Assembly: GCA_021785155.1 (NCBI GenBank)
Contig: JAJYGE010000392.1
Span: 1 to 5,553 of the forward strand
Direction: 5' to 3'
Length of the DNA: 5,553 nucleotides
Source of the DNA: Planctomycetota bacterium
GTDB lineage: Bacteria > Planctomycetota > Phycisphaerae > WQYP01
Positions 5,458 to 5,553 of the stretch are shown in pieces. The position numbers were made by a program, and so were the translations under genes. Each line of letters opens with the position of its first letter. The stretch's first letter is position 1. The notes beneath the pieces were generated by a model. It saw only the letters and a program-made list of their open reading frames with translations. It searched no databases and was not told where the DNA came from.

Positions 5458-5553
5458 TTATACCGATTCCGACGGACTTTTACCAATCGGCGGGGTTTTG
5501 CCCCGGTGCGTGGTGCCTGTGACCACTTCTGGCCAAATGGCTACGGAAGATCG
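5458..5553 (-). CDS. C-terminal end of an unidentified gene (partial)
   Basis: A minus-strand frame enters from the right edge and runs 31 codons to TAA at 5458-5460. Its product begins RSSVAIWPEVVTG and ends KSPSESV. The other two minus frames stop early (TAG within four codons) or read less like protein. The residue mix, with a hydrophobic WPEVV stretch and a polar tail, is compatible with a real C-terminus, but there is too little to identify a family. It ends 54 nt before the GTG of the next gene and lies in the same reading frame, so both could be parts of one operon. I cannot exclude that it is non-coding. Confidence 0.4.
   Translation of the reverse strand, partial: RSSVAIWPEVVTGTTHRGKTPPIGKSPSESV

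Overview
The window reads as a compact bacterial chromosome segment in which every recognisable gene lies on the minus strand (from the right edge towards base 1). The organism is most likely a planctomycete or a close relative. This is an inference from four things: a YmdB-family phosphodiesterase with GDHT in place of the usual GNHT, an adjacent pair of small membrane proteins of which one resembles the DUF6677 family I associate with planctomycetes, menaquinone synthesis by the futalosine route, and moderate GC with gene-poor gaps. No rRNA, tRNA, CRISPR array or transposase gene is visible.

Layout in the direction of transcription: (1) 5553-5458, the last 31 codons of an unidentified gene. 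(2) 5403-3787, a tight three-gene cluster: a DUF6677-like membrane protein, a 92-residue two-helix membrane protein (4-nt ATGA overlap with its neighbour), and ymdB 31 nt further on. (3) 3786-3387, a 400-nt gap holding a 170-bp foldback element with 26-bp terminal inverted repeats (24/26 identical) and a candidate 3-bp TTA target duplication. It looks like a MITE. (4) 3386-2037, ugd (UDP-glucose 6-dehydrogenase), followed at once by a 16-bp stem hairpin. (5) A 215-nt gap with a good promoter candidate, then mqnE (aminofutalosine synthase) to 592. (6) 591-1, gene-free in my reading but rich in signals: an 11-bp-arm hairpin next to an orphan AAGGAGGAG, a perfect 9-bp inverted repeat carrying TATAAT on both strands, and a strong TTGACA promoter with an A/T-tract UP-like element. 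That promoter would make a leader of about 160 nt ending in AGAGGAG at the very left edge, so the next gene should start just outside the window.

The genes do not form one pathway. ugd feeds UDP-glucuronate to polysaccharide synthesis, mqnE serves respiratory quinone synthesis, and ymdB is a cyclic-nucleotide phosphodiesterase with two membrane proteins of unknown role beside it. The protein-coding content is ordinary. The points most worth following are the foldback element, the left-end regulatory region, and the conserved-looking membrane pair next to ymdB.
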